Shown: positions 46,126 to 59,094, counted from the stretch's first letter. The stretch: DNA of 64,000 bases from Timema cristinae (GCA_039000515.1 JBCFYV010000876.1:1-64000); one strand, 5' to 3'. Made by a program: numbers and translations. Notes: generated by a model not told the origin, from the letters alone.

Positions 46126-49100
46126 AAACCCCCACCGAAATCGAGACAACCAAGGTCCGGAATTTCCCTGGCTTAGGGGACTAGGGCAAAAAAACCCAAA
46201 CGGACTAGGGGACGCCCTACATCTTTTATTTTGTGACCCCCCGGGAAAAAACTAACTTGTGAGGGGCGCAGCGCTACTAGCACCTGAACTCACGGGATTA
46301 TTCCACAATGCTTTTCCCAACATTAGGAGGTACAAGGTTTCAAAAAGATAGTGCCATACTGGGCCGTCCCCGAAAATTTAAAACCCATACGGCGGGATTC
46401 ATTTGTACGTACTCTTTTCCGAGAACAAGGTATCTTCTATTACGGAATCCAGGGAATAGGTTCCGGGGACTGTGGTGGTTGTTATAAAAACAAAAATCCC
46501 GATAGTTGGGGAGAAGACATTTTCAAGAATACTGTCCACGAACTGGTGCTCGCTAATAGATAATAATAAAAGGTTTCTAAAGAGACTCGTGGGTGGACAC
46601 TACCTCTCTACATAATTTTTCACTTTAACCCTATTTGGCAACAAATTTTTCAAAAAAAAAGTCGATAACTTGTAACGTTCTTGTGACTGCCTCAAAAGTT
46701 TGCGCGCCATTTGTGAACAAATTTTATATCTGTTCCCCCAAGGTTGGCACCATTTAACATCCTTTCGACCCTTGCCCCTAGTTGGGAGACATTGTTTCCA
46801 TCCAATAACGGGCACCTTTTCTTGGCGCCAATTGTAATGTTACTAGTTCCGAAAGGTCTATTGCTATTTGGGGCCACGTTTGTGCGCCTATTTTTAAACT
46901 TAGGTAATAAATATTATTATTCCCCGACATTGGGCTTCACTTTTTTGTGTAGAATATTAACGTCAGATAAAGTTGATATTAGTTTTATTCAATGATAGTA
47001 ACATTGATAGTTATTGAAAAATGTTTATGTTTTTACGAGCGCCAAGCACACGTCCCCTCTGTGACAATGATGACATCAGAGTGTGTTTAGATTGCACCAC
47101 GTTTGGGGATAATTCGATCCAATAAAACTTACCGAATGTTTAAGAACCGGAATCTGCCTCAAATTAAACATTAAATTATTCTGGTTGTTTCCGAGAGAGC
47201 AGGAAAGTTAATTTTTAAAAGAAATTTAACAAGTGCAATTTGATTCAACTTTACGTCACCCCACTGGGAAATTAAACTACAGTAGCTGTGCCTCCTAACT
47301 TCAGGCGTGTGAACTTAAAAAAGAAATAACTAGTAATTTCCTTTGTTGAATCTTGGGAACTATCATATCCCGAATAATTTAGACAAGAAAAATTAAATAG
47401 AGCCGTGTGATCCTGCCCATCCAAAACAGGAATACGACTCAAAATATCACTCGCCAACTTCGGACATGCGCGGGGTATAAACGGAGTTTCCCCAGCTCAC
47501 TAATCTCCCCCCGTAAAATGGACTTAACTTTGCCTCCATAGTTGCATTCAGGTGGAAATGTGACTCGCCGGTAGACGCTCGGATCCAAAATGGTCGCGGC
47601 TCAGCTTATAGACTTCATTGTTGTTTTGTGATGGTCGAATTGTCAGCTCAGAGTGGGCCCCATGACAAGGGACAACATGAAACACAAGTAACAAGAATTA
47701 GTACAAGGTTCCTAATAAGGGATTTAAAATGGTTGTTCTCTATTTTCAACCATAAAAATACCTTAAGACACTCCACCCTACTCAACGAGAGCAGAGTGGT
47801 GCAGCTTTTTCTCCTTCCTACCCCAACTCTCCATCCAACGTGAGAAACCTTTGACAAAAAGGTAAACAAGAGATTTATTTGTTGGCTAAAAGGGAAAATA
47901 AAGATAACAAGTAAAAGTTGGGTGGCTCCATTTCACCACTCGCCCGTTTGTGCCCCAGGGCAGTTCCTAGTTTTGGTACCTAATAATTTTGCTTCAACCC
48001 CTAACCCCGAAGGGGGGGATGATTCGGTTCAGGCGGATACCCACGGGAGGTGAGAATTAACTCCTCTCCCCCTCCCCCTTTAAAAGTATGGTACGGGCCG
48101 ACATGGGGGGCACGTATTTCCCAGCAAACCAGGGTGGGAACCGGGGCTAATTTTTCCCTTTCCCCTATTTAATTCCCCACTCCTTGTGCGAAAGAGTGGA
48201 GGTGCCCATGTTCTAGGCCATGCACTACTAACTGTCCTACACGGTGAGCACGGACCTCTATCAACTATGATGCTCGCCGCTATGATATGTCATCCATAGC
48301 ATGCCGTATGGCTGAAATGCTAGCATCGATCTTTTTAATGGCGTCATACCATTGATGACACCGCCATTTTCTTGTTATTCATGTCATAATTTTACAGTCG
48401 CACTAGTGATGGGTACAACCGATTTAATTACTCAATTCTCTTTAAAAAAGAATTGAGTAATCGAGTAAAATTACTTGAGTAATTTTTTAGCGAATCATCT
48501 ACTTGAATCATCCTGTGGCAATCAGTGGACTATTACTCGGGTGTCTTACAGTGGGATTCGATACCAATAACAGTTAATAATATCTTCCTGTAGTCGGCAA
48601 TGGTGTATTCTGAGAAAAATTAATAGGTATGCTGTACTCAAAAAGTTGCAATGGCGATTTGGGGGCCAAAGACCCTCAACCACCGTTTTCCAAAACGTCA
48701 AGGGATGTATTTAAGATGTGTCCATATATAAGTGGTTCTCGAACATTTATTATTTCCCTTTAACTGCTATTTTGAGGACATTTTGAGCCCCCCTCCCTCA
48801 CATCCCATGTTCTCTTCTTTTTATTTATCCATAACGATGATTATCATCCACTCAAAATGTAATAAAAGTAGCTCCATGGTGTCGGCCCGCATTCAGGATA
48901 TACCTACCGAGTGGCTACCAAACTGTTTGGCGAATTAGTGCCAACTCTTGCGAATAGAGGGTGTCATGTGGTCAGCAAAACAATGACTCCAGCCATTTAA
49001 GCTTGGTTTTCTTTTACCAGAGCCACTACTACTTTATTCGAGTAGCCCCTTTTATTTTTATCCACTCTATGCTGAATCTAACCCGTTCCAGACCCACTGC
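46126..49100. other. Low-information and partly noisy DNA
   Basis: No gene is recognised. Short open frames at 46351-46563 and 46744-46995 lack motifs. A stretch at 48413-48500 begins TAGTGATGGGTACAACCGAT and contains an ATTACTCAATTCT...GAATTGAGTAAT hairpin, which may be the end of a hAT-type non-autonomous element. Runs of C and G at 48000-48180 suggest base-call problems. Confidence 0.4.
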
Positions 49101-49104
49101 TTCC

Positions 49105-49195
49105 AGATAATCTGGACGCCCCGGGAATCAAACCCGGGACACCTGGAACTTATAGCCAGAACCTATGACCACTAGACCACATAGGCGGTCCTCAA
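49105..49195 (-). repeat. tRNA-like sequence, probably a pseudo-tRNA or SINE head
   Basis: The minus strand reads with an A box TGGTCTAGTGGTCATAGG and a B box GGTTTGATTCCCGG, ending near GGCGTCC. A-box wording is like tRNA-Glu/Asp. The acceptor stem has at least two mismatches and the anticodon arm is poor, so a functional tRNA is unlikely. Confidence 0.5.
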
Positions 49196-50119
49196 ATTTG
49201 TAAATGATATCTACATGGTTAGAAATTTAAGTAAATATTAATGTCGAGGCTGAGTGGTATGGGCCCCATTTCTGAATTCATAGGGGAGAGACAGATCCTA
49301 TTCAATTATCCCGGTGTAATTAATAGCACACGTTAGCAATACTCAAAGCAAACAATCATAATAAGAATAAAAAGAAGTGATACATCGATCAAACGTCCAT
49401 CAGATCTTGGTGAGAGGGAATCAGGGGGATTGTCCAACTCACGTTGCAATTAAAACTTTTTTTATAAAGCCTATTTTTATCTCACACAATGCTGCTTGGA
49501 AACAAACGAGTTCCCAACATGAGAATTTATGCTCCAGAAGCTATTTAGATGCGTAAACTTTGACTAACATAGGGAGAGTATTTCGGACTCTTTAATACTC
49601 TACGCTACATCATTGGTTTATTGCTAAGATATTTACACATATCTTTTGATGTAAGCAGTGGCGCACCCAAGGGGAGAGAGGGCAAACAGGTAGTTGACCC
49701 CCTTCCCCCTCTTTCCCCAACACCACAAATTATGTTAATAGAAATTTAAATAATATAAGTATAATAACACTGAAGATGTGTCCAATGTATATGCTACCCT
49801 TTTAAGACTAGGCTTCAGACCTTAAGCCTATATATTAAAATGTTTACCATACACACAAAATTGAACAATTGAGAAAAACATACAAAAAAATAGCTTTGAT
49901 AACATTTGTATCATTTAAATTACTTTAAATTTCTATAAAACTACTCAAAATTATTTATAAAAGCTTTAATAAATTACATAAATATTCTCGACCTTCAGGG
50001 TTTAGGAGGCTGTGCAACCAAACCGTCTCTCCATCAAATGTAAATTCTTGCTACAGCCTTGATTGAATGCCTCCCCAAATAAAATGGCCGGGTGCATCCC
50101 TGATTAAGTAAATTATAAG
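49196..50119. other. Non-coding stretch
   Basis: AT-rich. I see nothing identifiable in it. Confidence 0.5.
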
Positions 50120-50830
50120 AAAATATATTTTATTTAACCTTTTCCTTCTAAATCATCTTGAAATGGTGAACACTCCTGACTTTTGGGATTCTTTAATGTA
50201 AAGTTATATAAAATCACAAAGACTAATAAGTCGTTAATGTAAAAACAAAAACTATAAGAGAACACTATTAAAACTCCACGATCCTTTCTACTAAAGGGAA
50301 AAAAAAGAATTTTGTGTCCCAAAAACGATCAAAGTAGCCTACCCCTTACCCCACCCTTTCCCACTCCATCAGTGCTGAAATACCTAAATTTGAAGAATGG
50401 TTAAATGTGTTTGCCACATATATGATAATACATGTGGGAAATAGAATACCTAAACATAACTCAATGTATTTAATTAGTGTATAATTTAAAGCTTGTTACA
50501 TATACTATTATTTTACAATTAATTATTTATATATTTTATGTATTTTTACTTAAACATTGTGATCTTGAATCTTTTTTCAATAGTTGGCACAATGCTTAGC
50601 TTGCTTCACAGGTTGTGGAAACCCGAGCTCATTGGCCAATTACTTATGGGCGAGCAGAAAGGAATGTGTTGCCACCCCAAGACATTGGGCAAGGTCATTA
50701 GAGCCCCCCTAGCTTGCATTGGCATTTTTCAAGTAGCAAGCCCTGGGTTTCCTATTGTGCTAATTAGAACTTTTGGAAGAAGTATTACTTAAACACAGTA
50801 TTCTTAAAAATATGAACCAATATAAGTTTT
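50120..50830 (+). repeat. Dispersed 0.8-kb repeat, copy B
   Basis: The cleaner copy of the repeat at 37690-38480, in the same orientation. It contains an 84-codon open frame (50538-50792) without recognised motifs. Because copy A does not preserve that frame, I do not call it a gene. Confidence 0.65.
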
Positions 50831-51590
50831 AAAATTACTAATTCATTACATATATATTTATTACCTTTTTAAAAGTGAAAAAAAATTGTCATTGTTTTTA
50901 TATTTTGTATCTTACTCTAATTAGTTTCAATTTACAAATAATCATATTTTACTAAGGAAAAATTAGAATCAAAATAATAAGGAAAGAAAATTATTAGTTT
51001 CATTACATGTGATTGTGAAAATAAGACTTGCCGAGGTGCAGAGTAAAAAAATCGAGGAACTTTCATCAAGTACTTTTAGAAGAATCGGAAATGTGATATG
51101 CATAGTTAGTGTGCTTTTCGATTGTGTACCATACATCTGCAAGTATCTTTTATTGAAAATGCACATGCAACATTTAAACCATAAAGAGCCATTTTTGCGT
51201 AGCAGCGGAAACTGTTGATGAAAAGTGAGCTCTAAGGGAATATGCCTTTAAAATGGGAATAGCATGGTAAACAGGTCAGCCAATAAGGTCGATTCTCACT
51301 TAGCTGGTAAGAAAAGAGAAAATAAAATAATAATAAGGTCCAAGTAAAGTTACTCGAGTAATCCTGAAGTAGAGCTGCAGGTCAAGCACGGATCTTTTCA
51401 TTTTGCACGTCATTCACCATGACGGCCATCTTCTGACGCATCGTCATAACTGCGAGCATGGAACGCCATGTCATAAAGCCATGTCATAACCGCTAATGCG
51501 TATATGACGTGTAAGCTTTGATGGGCGCTAATGTGTGAATAAAGTGAATTGGCCACCATGATAGCTGGCTTAGCTATGCTTAGATTTATA
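50831..51590. other. Non-coding stretch
   Basis: AT-rich. 51360-51490 contains several ATGAC/GTCAT motifs resembling 48340-48400, possibly remnants of one repeat. No gene is seen. Confidence 0.4.
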
Positions 51591-52125
51591 AAATGTATCC
51601 CTACGCCAAAACATATGTTTTGAAATAGCAGCTGTCACTTTTTACAAGCAAAGTTTTGAAACCAAGAAAACTTATAAAAAGAATAAATAACCATTTGAAT
51701 TTTTTTAGTACAATTTTTATAACTTATGCTAAAAAAACTACGAATATTTTTTTTCACTTTATTTTAAAATTAAATTAGTGTTTAATGGCTATACAGTATA
51801 ATATGTTGGATTTGTAAGAGCTTAACTTGACTTAATATTTTGATAAGGTAATGATTTTTATAATTTAATTTAATGTGCATAAAAGCATGTTAGCAACTAT
51901 AAGGGTTATTTACTATCATCCCCTGGACTAGAACCTTTAAAATGTATCATATAGAGGTGTAGCCAGAACTTCTTCTGCATCATCACTGGAGTTTGACTCA
52001 TCTTCATTGTCATCATTGTCGTCGCCTAGGTTGATCATTAAAGGTGGGTGTCTGTCATTCACATCCATCCACATCTCCCTTTCCCAATATTCTTGAATAA
52101 GTTTCTCGCAGTGGTCCACATGCTT
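51590..52125 (-). mobile_element. IS630/Tc1-like transposon, 3' end, copy 1
   Basis: The minus-strand ORF at 51937-52119 reads MDHCEKLIQEYWEREMWMDV, then PPLMINLGDDNDDNED. This resembles the acidic C-terminus (HxxxxExxYWxxD...INLGxDSxDxE) found after the DDE_3 domain of arthropod IS630/Tc1-like transposases. The likely transposon end lies at 51592 (GTATCCCTACGCCAAAACAT), shared with 58717 beside the second copy. The catalytic domain is missing to the right. Confidence 0.5.
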
Positions 52126-53775
52126 ACTCCAGCTAAAACATATATATTATATATATGTAGCACCATGAAGTAGTTGAACACCAATCAAAATGCGTATTAT
52201 CTTGCAGCGAGTTTCAAAACATTGCCAAGTGAGTTGCAATGAACTCGATGAATGTAAATAATCTTTATTCTTAATATTTTCATTTTAAATCAAAAATGTA
52301 TATAGTTAAATATGGTTATATCAACGCTAAAATGTATTTATAATGGTCATTGACTCGGACAGAACTGTCATCGGTGAGAGGAGATAACATAATTCATGTG
52401 TTATTGTAAATAACTAAAGTTTCTCAACAAGTATGGCTTTTATACACAACTGGGAAGGGACAAAATCCAGCAGAAAAAACTTTATATCGTTCTTGGCCTA
52501 GTTATTTTTTCAATTCCACTTTTAGGCAAGTTTTGACTTTTTCTTTGAATATCACCTATGTAAATTCACAAGCAAACTAGTTGTAAGTTGTGCAGTTGAA
52601 GATCAATCAGAAAGGAGGCTTAGGCCTTGAAATGGCTGTTTTGTGTTTGGATCACAGCTTCAGAATAGTGGAAAATAGTTTTTTTAACAATACAAGAACA
52701 GTTCATTCTCTTCAATTCAACTAAAATTAGTGAAACCATAGTGTTTTAAGGAAACTACCATCATTTGATATTTTGTCTGAATATTCCCGATTTGCTAAAG
52801 TGGTTGTGATGAATTTTTTATGATAGCACGTATGCTTTTCATGTTAGTTTGGATACATAAACAAGACCTATGCTGATGCCATTTTTATTAATGTTCCCTT
52901 GATTTTTCAATATAATTTTGTCTAGTATTATTTTCTATTCTTATTATTAGAGATAAAAATATATACAGTTCAGGACATCATATGAAATAGCTCATAATGA
53001 ATGTAAGTAACATCAACATCAAAATACATAAATATTTTTAACAATAAATAGTAAAAATACAATAGTTTCGAGAATTTTTTTTTTTCTACAGTTTGTCAAA
53101 TTTGATTTCAGACTGCTTAACTAATTATGACATTGAATACAGAAAGTGAAAGAATGGTACAATTTGTTTTATTTCAAATTATTTACGTGACCTCACCTAC
53201 ACATTTAAACTAATTTCTTTTTAAGTAAAAGAAGACTATTTTTACAAAAGCATACTGTGACTAGTTTTATTGCATAGACAAAATGTAAAACTTATAACCT
53301 AAATCAGGGATGCCGAAACTTGTCCAGATAGTAAGCCACTAAAGGACTAGTTGAATTTTGAATTAATCTAATGTGCCACCTATTATTTACATTTTTTTAA
53401 TGGGTATTTAAAAATTAAACTTGATGAATAGTAAGTATTGTAATGAATAACTCAAATCAAATTGTAAATATTTTAATAATGCCTGGATTTAAATAAGGAA
53501 AATTTATCATATTAAATTTTCAAATGAGTGTCTTAGACAAAATTAATTCCAATAACTTGAAAACATTTAAAGTAGCAACTTTAGTGAAAATTTTTTTTTT
53601 ATATGTATCATATATTAATACCATAAACTTAACAAGATATTTATGTTTGGTTCATAACTTGTCTTCAACTGCACACATTCTCTGCACTTAAGGGCCAAAA
53701 TGATTTTTAACCAAAAGTTAACAAAGTTCATTGTGACATGTCTGTTAAAATATTAACATTTTAATAAATTACACC
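52126..53775. other. AT-rich non-coding stretch
   Basis: Strongly AT-rich with no protein-like frame and no recognised repeat. Confidence 0.55.
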
Positions 53776-54184
53776 TTAAGGCCCAGACACAGAGTCCGTA
53801 TCCGTAGGTCCGTGGTCCGTACTCTGTGCTCCAAAGTCCAAGGTCCATAAGAAATTCTACACGCGATCACAGTCTCCGTATCCGTAATCACGTGACCGTT
53901 TCAACCAATGAGGTAGTAAGAGACTTCATCCAATCAAAAAATTCGAAAGAAAATAGTCTACAGCACAGAGCGCGCGTCCAGCAGTCAGCTGATCAAAGAA
54001 ACCAAAAACAACTTTGTTGAGAAAACTTGTATGCCAAAATATTATCTAATTCGAGTCGATCTTAACTTACATTCTACAGCTGCACAAATATTTTTTTAAA
54101 ACCATATATTAAATTTTTACAATTATTTATACACTTTTCAATAGCCCTAAATTATTCTCAAAGATACACTAGAAGAAACGGAAT

Positions 54185-54405
54185 GGTATAAAGTGTCACT
54201 TTCGTGTTGTACTGGCCTGCTGAAGACGAGATCGGGGTTTGAATCCTAGTTGGCTCTACTGAAGGTGGTGTTTTTCAAAATGGTTTCCCACTTTCCTTCC
54301 ATGTAAATGTGGGTAACTACCTCTAAAATGCTTTCGTCCTCGTCCTTATCCCATTAGAGTAATTATCTATATACATATATGCCTGAACAAGTAGGACAGT
54401 GTGAT
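54185..54405 (+). repeat. tRNA-derived SINE inside the Harbinger-like element
   Basis: B box GGGGTTTGAATCCTAG, body TTTCCCACTTTCCTTCCATG, tail ATATGCCTGAACAAGTAGGACAGTG. Plus orientation. Its tail faces the tail of the next SINE. Confidence 0.7.
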
Positions 54406-54459
54406 AAAAAAAAATAGAACACTACATTTGGGATATTTGAAAAGATTAATAATTAATTT

Positions 54460-54700
54460 GTCACTGTGTCTTACTACCTGTTTGGGTTGTACACTTAAGT
54501 ATTAATTTTGCTAATGGGTTGTGAATCGGGAAGGTTGAATGTAGAGGAAGTGAACCCACATTTGCTTGGAGGGAGAGTGGAAAACTATCTAGGAAACACC
54601 CCAGTTCACCTGATCAAGATTCGAACCTCGATCTCCCCATCTTCGGCAGTAAAGATTAACACAAATCTAGTGAGTTAAATAACTACACCACCGAGGCGGG
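54460..54700 (-). repeat. tRNA-derived SINE, full length, inverted relative to its neighbour
   Basis: The reverse complement runs from CCCGCCTCGGTGGTGTAGTT through B box GAGGTTCGAATCTTGATC to the tail CAAACAGGTAGTAAGACACAGTG. It forms a tail-to-tail inverted pair with the SINE at 54185-54405. Confidence 0.85.
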
Positions 54701-54864
54701 TATTTGACAAGATATTTCTATGTGCTAAAAAAGCAGAATTGTTTAAAAAACAACTTTGGGCTTTGCCTGACATATTAGGTAGCCCCTATGAGTGGTGCTG
54801 CCTTTTGCGGCTATCACAAACTTGCAAGTCCTATTTCAATATTAATTACATGTGCCAATGTACA

Positions 54865-55215
54865 CCAGGGGAAAGCATGCCACCCAATCTGGCTAGAGTG
54901 GTTTAGATTCCACTCATGCGAACATGTTCCTAGCTCAGGTAGGTAATTGCCTAAAAAAGGACTAGGCATAGTAAAATATATGAACAGATACATTATGCAT
55001 GTAGAGCCTGAAGACGGGGAAATCGCCGTTCAAATTAGGTCGGGTGCAGTGAGGGTGGATTTTCCACTCACTGTACACAAATGCAGGTGCACTTCTTCAG
55101 AATTCAACCTTCCTGATTCCTTCCTCTGAATTCAACCCTTCTGATCTCTAACCCATTAGTAATTTGTATACAGGCCTATCACCTGAATAGGTAGTAGGAC
55201 GTGCTAAGAAAAAAA
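54865..55215 (+). repeat. SINE composite inside the Harbinger-like element
   Basis: It contains TTTTCCACTCACTGTACACA, CACTTCTTCAGAATTCAACC and a tail (CACCTGAATAGGTAGTAGGA) like the other SINEs. The head has a GTGGTTTAGATTCCACTC box. A related AGTGGTTTGGGTTCCACT-like box occurs again near 55305. Confidence 0.55.
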
Positions 55216-55457
55216 GAATGGTTTGTATTACAGAAGTACAAACATGTCTGTAGTTCATATGAATTTTCTATAAGTGCCTATAAAGGACTGGGCTTAAAAA
55301 ACAAAGAGGTTTGGGTTCCACTATTACAAATATGTTTCTAGCTCGGGTGGATTTTCTAACTGCCTAAAAAAGGAGTCACACTGATAAAAAAAATACGAGT
55401 AGAAACTATTTATACATACGTTTTTTTTTTTCTAGTTTTCATAAATAAACGCAATAT

Positions 55458-55676
55458 TTAAAAAAGTGGTTTGGCTTCCAAAGTAAAAGTAGGCCTACTT
55501 GTAGCCAAAACGTTACCTGGTATCCCGATGATTTCTGAAATACTTAGCAAGGCATTTTCCTTTCTTAAAGCGTCTTTAAACCCTTTAAGTTTTTTACTAA
55601 ACAAAACAGGCCTTTGCCGAACACAATCAATGAGAAGAGAATCCATTTCAAAATCGCTAGTATCCATATTTATCAA
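55458..55676 (-). pseudogene. MADF-domain protein of the Harbinger-like element
   Basis: Minus-strand frame: MDTSDFEMDSLLIDCVRQRP, then VLFSKKLKGFKDALRKENAL, then ISEIIGIPG. This is the MADF signature (LIxxVxxxPxLWxxxxxxYKDxxxxxxxWxxIxxxLG), an about 80-residue Myb/SANT-like DNA-binding fold. Harbinger elements carry such a protein beside the transposase for nuclear import or DNA binding. The conserved tryptophans are replaced (F and L), and the continuation upstream (55857-55657) is in another frame. It is probably decayed. Confidence 0.6.
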
Positions 55677-56111
55677 TTAGAAAAAATGTAATGACTCTAG
55701 TAAATGGAGTATAAAAACCAAATAATAGGGGTGTTGAACCTACAAAAGCAAAGCCAATATTTCTGAGAACTTGGTATTTCTCAGAAAACACTTTCCTAGA
55801 AGCCGCTCTTCCCGGGGTGTTTAGATTTTTAAAAATGTTTCTGAAATAGGCCCGCATGTAGCCATCTTTTCATTTTGTATATGTTTCCATAGCGACGGAT
55901 TCTATCACGATATTCTTTCTTTATTTCAAGGCGCATGCTCATATTTACTCGGCTGTGATTGGTAGTCCGTAGAAAGTTAAAGTTGGGCAACTTCTACGGA
56001 GTAAGGACTTACGGATAAGGACTCTGTGGCCAGAGCAATCTGATATTGTAGCATCGATTTCTTACGGACCACGGACCTACGGATACGGAGTCTGTGTCAG
56101 GGCCTTTAAGC

Positions 56112-58382
56112 TACGGTGACCATACGTACTGTTTTTTGCAGTACAGTACGGTTTATTGGGGTGATGTCCTGCTGTCCTACAGAGCATGCGATAGTACAAC
56201 AAAAGGTACTGTTTTCTAAACCAAGTACTTCCAAAAATACTTCGTTTTGAAGTAAGAGAAAATAATATTTTGAATTGAACAGCACCATCGCAAGGACCAT
56301 CATCCTTGAGCATTTGGCAAACCCTCAACACATGTGCTGCGCTCTCTCGAACAAGATTAGAACTTCTTTATTAGCTCTGTGTGATAATACCACCTAACCT
56401 ACCGTTTTTTAGGTCTTAACCGTACCCTTTTTTCGGGCTTCGTTTGTTTTCTTTGTCTTCAGTTGTCTCGCCAAGTCTGTGAGTGTGTGTTGTGGTTGTT
56501 CTATAAGTTTTTAAATAATAATAAAAGCTAGTATACCAAAGTGTTGTGAGATGGGGCAGCCACGCAGAAAATGTTCATTTAATTATTCTTTACAAACAGA
56601 AAACCTTTCATCAAACTAAAAAACAGTGATAACCCTCACATTGTTATTTGTGAGCTGTGTAGAGGTGAAGTTTACCTAAGCAATAGCATTGTGAGGCATT
56701 TTAAGCAACGCTAAAACTTACTAGCAGTAAATGCAGCCACATCAAGTAGTACGATAAGCAAGTTCTTTAAAAAAAAGTATTAACTTCTGAAAATTTTCTT
56801 TTGCTGCCAAATAGGTACCCTATTTGCATATCATACAATTAAACATATGCAGAGTTTTCGTTCCCTTGACTGTACGCCGAAGCTGGTAGCAGGTATGTTT
56901 GAACCGAAGTTCTCCTCAGCCCGCACTAAAACGGAAGTAATTGTAAAAAAAAGTTTTAGCGAAGGAGGCCCAGGAGAGATTGAATATTGATTTAGGAACA
57001 GCACATTACTTCAGCGTTATGATTGATTCTTCCAATCACCATAACATTAAGATAGTGCCATTGATTGTACGATACTTTGACTGTACCCAGGGAGTAAAAG
57101 TCAAGCTTCTGGAACTGAAAGACCTTCCTGGGGAAACATCTGAGCAGTTACACAGCTACGTTTACTCTACCTTGTTTTAATTAAATTTAGTGGAAAAGTG
57201 TGTTGGTCTTTCTGCAGACTGATGCCGCACTAGAATATTTTGAGCTGCTTGAGAAATTGAAAAGCAGGGAAAATGCTGTATTCTTGCCAGTGAAAGTAAG
57301 AAGCTGTATTAGCAGCATTAAAACAGTCAGCGAGGTGGATTACAAAAGTGATTTTTATACAGAAGCTAAGGCTTTCTACTCGGGTTGCATTACATATTTG
57401 GAAAAATTGACTGCTAATCAGCAACAGTTAAAACATTTTGAATGGGTCAGATTACATTAGCAAGTTACGTGGGAGAAGGTGCTGGCTTCGTATGAAGCTT
57501 TCAAAGATGCCATTGGCTCTACTGTAGATGAAGATGGTCTTTTTGACGAAATTACATCGTTAACAAACTTTCTAATTGGGGACAAAATTCCTGAGTGAAA
57601 TGAGAGTAGAATTCTTATTCAAACCAGATGGTTGGAAGTGTTTACTTTTATGAACAAGCTTTAACCTCTTAAAAACCTGCAGTAGCTAAGCAAGTTTATA
57701 CTTTGCCTGCCTGCCACGAGATCTTCAGTTGAGAGATTTTTTCCAATAATAAATAACTACTGGGGGAGTGAAAAAACCCTAATGAGTATTGGGACATTAA
57801 AGGCTGTGATACAGGTCTACACCAATTTTGACAAAACCTTTATGGAAATGTTCCAATACCTGAAATCTAAATAAAAGCTTCTAAAAGCAATTCATAGCTT
57901 AGATAAATATGAATGGTATGATTATGAAGCAAAAGCTGGCACAAGTAGTTCCTAAATTGTTATTTTAAATTCACTTTCTCTTTATTGAATTTTTTAAGTA
58001 CTGTAGTCCTATGTTTTATTTACCAATGGGTTTGTACACGTGATTAGTCCTAAAATATTTATTTTTGCAAGTTATTTTTTTAGAAGTTTTATGAACAAGT
58101 ATTATTTACAAAAAGACTATGTACACAATAATACAAGCCAATCTAATACTTGATGTATATAGTTTTGACTTCATGTAAATCGCTCTCTTAAACTAGTATT
58201 CAAAAGTGAATTTTAATAAATGGTTTTATCTCTAAACTATTTTTATTTCTCTATCTCTATTATTTTTCTTCTCTCTACTTTATACACATAAGCTATAGAC
58301 GCACATTGAACATCATGCTTCTCGTAAATGTGATATATTTTAATGTACTGTTTTTTCAAAAAAAAAAATTATGGTCACCGTA
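56112..58382 (+). mobile_element. hAT-family DNA transposon
   Basis: A 13-bp inverted terminal repeat bounds it: TACGGTGACCATA at 56112 and TATGGTCACCGTA ending at 58382. CAGTAC motifs lie just inside both ends. The length, about 2.3 kb, is normal for hAT, and a hAT transposase lies inside. A perfect 8-bp target duplication was not found (flanks CTTTAAGC and ACCTTAAC). The left end lies only 7 bp from the Harbinger-like element. Confidence 0.65.
56550..57873 (+). pseudogene. hAT transposase, broken
   Basis: In order: a BED-like zinc finger (PHIVICELCRGEVYLSNSIV then RHF, about 56634-56705); a catalytic-core segment (MNIDLGTAHYFSVMIDSSNH, 56980-57180, with ELKDLPGETSEQL); a helical middle (57200-57460, ALEYFELLEKLKSRENAVFL); and the C-terminal dimerisation region (LPATRSSVERFFPIINNYW, about 57705-57765, followed by YLKSK). 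The A/SxVERxFS motif is the best-conserved hAT mark and is clear here. Stops and frameshifts separate all blocks. Wording resembles the ZNF862/KIAA1586-like hAT branch. Confidence 0.75.
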
Positions 58383-59086
58383 ACCTTAACTAACATATTT
58401 TATTCTAAGGCACGTATATGTTCAAACGCAGTGCCAATAGTCTGAGCCTAACTTATTAAACATTGTTTCATACTTACATCCAACTTAATTTATCTTGAGA
58501 TATTGAATTTCTACAAAATTCTGTATCCGAATAGTATGCTTATGCGATGTCGCGTTGATAGCTGCATTGGCAATCACATGATCATGTGTAGATCTGTCCG
58601 AATAGTCGCGGACTAGACCGATAAAATTTTCTCATGGTGTTGGTAACCATGGATACGAAAGCTACGAGCGATGTGGCGTTGCATAGAAAAGACAGTGTGG
58701 TGTTGGACCGGAAATCCAAATTATGTATCCCTACGCCGAACCATGTGATTTGTAAAAACATTAGCAGCTTTCACTTCTGACCATAGAAAAGTGCTTCTGA
58801 CAGTCAAAATTTAGGTAAACGGCATTCACGACCTAAGTTTACTTGGATGACAGCTAAAAAAATTCACTAGAAATAGTCCCTAATATATCTCTACGCCAAC
58901 AGCTGATATCTGTCACTGTCATTTGGACAGCTGTAATGAACACATATGGTAATGTATAGTATGAATGTGATAGTTAACCACAGTAATTTAGGCCAATATT
59001 ATGCCTCTAAGAAATTTTGTGATTGAAATTTTAGCTACTAAGCTGACAGTAAACACTAAAAAACAGATTATTATATATTTATATTA

Positions 59087-59094
<8 letters not shown>

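Larger units (their letters stand above)
53780..56104. mobile_element. Harbinger-like DNA transposon with inverted termini
   Basis: The ends GGCCCAGACACAGAGTCCGT (left) and, reversed, GGCCCTGACACAGACTCCGT (right) form inverted repeats continuing through ATCCGTAGGTCCGTGGTCCG. TTAA lies directly outside the left end and one base outside the right end, compatible with a TTA/TAA-type target duplication. The element spans about 2.3 kb. It encodes a MADF/Myb-like protein on the minus strand, the typical second gene of PIF/Harbinger elements, and contains three SINEs. No DDE transposase is visible, so it is non-autonomous or decayed. Confidence 0.65.

Noticed and set aside
47272..47457. Minus-strand frame with ASDILSRIP, resembling the Gypsy RNase H/integrase junction
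   Set aside because: The only similarity is five or six residues, and its position relative to the retropepsin at 46.1 kb is in the wrong order for one element.
48413..48500. hAT terminal repeat with hairpin
   Set aside because: The start resembles hAT ends, but no matching inverted end or target duplication was found within the window.
49105..49195. Functional tRNA gene
   Set aside because: A and B boxes are present, but the acceptor stem mismatches and the anticodon arm is poor; tRNA-derived repeats are abundant here.
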